A stretch of DNA of 64,000 bases from VBOC01 sp964512655 (GTDB taxonomy: Bacteria; Bacteroidota; Ignavibacteria; UBA10030; SZUA-254): positions 1-64,000 of the forward strand of contig CAZEJT010000005.1 in NCBI GenBank assembly GCA_964512655.1. Reading direction: 5' to 3'. The notes below the pieces were generated by a model. That model saw nothing but the letters and a program-made list of their open reading frames with translations, did no database searches and was not told where the DNA came from. Made by a program: the position numbers and the translations under genes. Position 1 is the stretch's first letter, and each line of letters starts with the position of its first letter. Shown here piece by piece: positions 62,127 to 64,000 of the stretch.

Positions 62127-64000
62127 ATGCCTGACACACAGATCGAACAGCGGAAGCTCGCCGCCATCATGTTTACGGACATGGTGGGGTACAGCGCTAT
62201 GATGCAGAGGAATGAGAGCCTCGCCATAGAGCTCGTAGAAGAGCAAAGATCGCTCTTGCGCTCGCTCTTTGCAAAGCACGGGGGTCATGAGATTGAGACC
62301 ATCGGAGACGCCTTTTTTGTGGAGTTCGGCAGCGCTTTGCACGGAACGCGTTGCGCCATCGAGATTCAGGAAACTCTTCATGCCCGCAACAAAGCCGGGA
62401 ACCCCGAGAGAAAGATCGAGCTCCGTATCGGCCTACACCTCGGAGATGTCGTCTTACGGGACAGCCGCATCTATGGGGACGGAGTGAATATCGCCGCGCG
62501 AGTCCAACCCCTTGCCGAGCCCGGCGGGATCTGCATCACCAGAGAAATTTTCGACATGGTCAAACACAATCTGGATGTGAAAGTAGTCTCCCTCGGCCCG
62601 ACGGAGCTGAAAAATATCAAGGACAAATTTGAACTCTATTCATTGGTCGTCGGTGCGATGGCGGGGAAAGGGGAGTCGGGGCTATTCCCAGAGATGGCCG
62701 CCGGTGGTGATCCACGAAAGGTGCATGGCCCGTCCATCGGGGTCCTTCCCTTTGCAAATATGAGCAGCGATCCGGAGAACGAGTATTTCAGCGACGGAAT
62801 GAGCGAGGAGATCATCCACGCTCTTTCAAAGATCCGGAGGCTGCATGTCGCGTCCCGGACATCTGCGTTTTCCTTCAAGGGAAAGAACGAAGAGGTCAGG
62901 GCCATCGGGAGGACGCTCAACGTCTCGACGGTGCTCGAAGGGAGCGTCCGCAAATCGGGCAATCAGATACGGATCACGGCGCAATTGGTCAACGTTGAGG
63001 ACGGATACCATTTATGGTCCGAGCGCTACGACCGTGAAATCAGCGACGTGTTCGAGATCCAGGATGAGATTACGATGGCGATCGTGGACACGTTGAGGGT
63101 AACGCTGTTGGGAACGGAGGAGGAGACCCTTCTGAAGAAGGATACAAAGGATCACGAGGCATACAATCTCTATTTAAAGGGGCGTTACTTTTGGAACAAG
63201 CGGGGGGCCGAGCTGTCCCAGGCGGTCAGATATTTCGAGATGGCGATCGCCAGAGATCCGGGGTATTCCCGGGCATACTCGGGACTGGCCGATTCCTACG
63301 CCCCGCTTACCTTTTACGGCTATCTGCCTCCCAATATCGCGATCCCCAAGGCGAAGGCCGCGGCGGAAAAGGCGCTGAGCATCGACCCGGGCCTCTGTGA
63401 AGCGCATTGCTCGCTGGGATATGTAAAGTTGTTTTACGACCGGGATCCGCTTATGGCGATTCACGACTTTGATTGCGCGATCCATCTCTCTCCGAGCTAC
63501 ATCCCCGCCCGGTACTGGCGCGGGGCGTCTCAGTTATCAAGAAAGCGGTTCGAGGAAGCAATCGAAGATGTCAGAAGATCGGTGGAGATTGAACCGCTGT
63601 CGGCGATCGCCAATGCATACCTGGGATGGGCATATTACTTTTCTCGGCGTTACGATGAGGCGAGGAAGCAGTTGATAAGGACATTGGAGTTGGATCCGGG
63701 CTTCTATCTTGCACACTGGATCCTGGGACAGGTCCACGAACGTGAAGGGAGATATCCGGAGGCGATCGCCGAATTCGAGAAGGGGGCAGACCTCTCTTCC
63801 AGAAGTACGTGGATGCTCTCGTCTCTCAGTCACGCGTACGCCTCCGCTGGCCGGGAGGACGATGCGTTGCAGCTGCTTTCCGAGGTGACCGACCGTGCCA
63901 AGACGGAATATGTTCGGTCGCTCGTGATGGCATATCTGTATGACGGCTTGAAGCGCCCTGATCAGGTTCTCGATTCGGTTGAACAAGCATTTGAGGAGCA
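62127..64000 (+). CDS. Class III nucleotide cyclase with TolB-like and TPR domains (runs off the window)
   Basis: At least 624 residues are present; the 3' end lies outside the window. An N-terminal class III cyclase domain (about 8-178) has the metal-binding segment FTDMVGYS, then TIGDAFFVEF, GLHLGDV and YGDGVNIAARV. A TolB-like domain (about 205-340, GVLPFANMSSDPENEYFSDG) and TPRs (about 350 onward) follow, the same output module as the kinase at 48014. The usual adenine-selecting lysine is Glu (ETIGD) and the partner aspartate appears to be Arg (SRIYGD), so substrate choice between ATP and GTP is open. The ATG at 62127 is the first sensible start after the promoter. Confidence 0.88.
   Translation, partial: MPDTQIEQRKLAAIMFTDMVGYSAMMQRNESLAIELVEEQRSLLRSLFAKHGGHEIETIGDAFFVEFGSALHGTRCAIEIQETLHARNKAGNPERKIELRIGLHLGDVVLRDSRIYGDGVNIAARVQPLAEPGGICITREIFDMVKHNLDVKVVSLGPTELKNIKDKFELYSLVVGAMAGKGESGLFPEMAAGGDPRKVHGPSIGVLPFANMSSDPENEYFSDGMSEEIIHALSKIRRLHVASRTSAFSFKGKNEEVRAIGRTLNVSTVLEGSVRKSGNQIRITAQLVNVEDGYHLWSERYDREISDVFEIQDEITMAIVDTLRVTLLGTEEETLLKKDTKDHEAYNLYLKGRYFWNKRGAELSQAVRYFEMAIARDPGYSRAYSGLADSYAPLTFYGYLPPNIAIPKAKAAAEKALSIDPGLCEAHCSLGYVKLFYDRDPLMAIHDFDCAIHLSPSYIPARYWRGASQLSRKRFEEAIEDVRRSVEIEPLSAIANAYLGWAYYFSRRYDEARKQLIRTLELDPGFYLAHWILGQVHEREGRYPEAIAEFEKGADLSSRSTWMLSSLSHAYASAGREDDALQLLSEVTDRAKTEYVRSLVMAYLYDGLKRPDQVLDSVEQAFEE

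Noticed and set aside
1..64000. CRISPR arrays, tRNA or rRNA genes, intact insertion sequences
   Set aside because: No regularly spaced repeat array, cloverleaf with CCA-compatible end, rRNA-like segment or transposase gene was seen on either strand.

Overview
The window reads as a chromosomal segment of an uncultured member of the Bacteroidota/Ignavibacteriota/Kryptonia side of the FCB group. Three things suggest this. Four secreted proteins end in type IX secretion sorting domains with the NYPNPFN signature. Many genes are preceded by a Bacteroidota-like promoter, TTG-N20-TAnnTTT. There are several large Ser/Thr kinases fused to beta-propellers or TPRs. No rRNA, tRNA, CRISPR array or intact mobile element was recognised, and species cannot be named from the sequence.

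Layout. 0.1-7.8 kb: M1 aminopeptidase, pheA, a lipoprotein hydrolase, an ECF sigma/anti-sigma/Spy-like stress operon and a T9SS cargo protein. 7.9-10.5 kb: a compositionally different patch with an unknown protein, a Tat-type lipoprotein hydrolase and an MDR oxidoreductase. 10.7-12.4 kb: a chromate transporter with a membrane-anchored c-type cytochrome. 12.6-25 kb: a Gly/Pro-rich lipoprotein, two giant T9SS propeller proteins, panE, a kinase-propeller and an EamA exporter. 25-33.4 kb: a tightly packed poly-gamma-glutamate (PGA) locus (pgsB, pgsC, a PgsW-like protein, an unknown secreted protein, an outer-membrane receptor, a PGA hydrolase and an ABC-2 exporter). 33.5-42.3 kb: a second kinase-propeller, an S9 peptidase, a PAP2 phosphatase and a tricorn-like protease. 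42.4-47.8 kb: a chromate operon (chrA, two chrB-type genes, a cyclodeaminase, an M29 peptidase) behind a palindromic operator. 48-64 kb: two kinase-TPR proteins, a LamG lipoprotein broken by an in-frame stop, an adenine methyltransferase, a DUF2911 protein, a coiled-coil response regulator, proline dehydrogenase with an EamA exporter, and a class III nucleotide cyclase that runs off the end.

Themes. The gene set leans towards surface work: secreted cargo, PGA capsule or polymer, peptide breakdown, and membrane-tethered kinase signalling. The four kinases share an almost identical start and the same promoter type. One kinase and the terminal cyclase carry the same TolB-like plus TPR output module. 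At least seven copies or half copies of a GTAG...CTAC palindromic element sit between genes. The most distinctive systems are the PGA locus, which joins synthesis, an outer-membrane barrel and a dedicated hydrolase, and the five-gene chromate operon with its operator.
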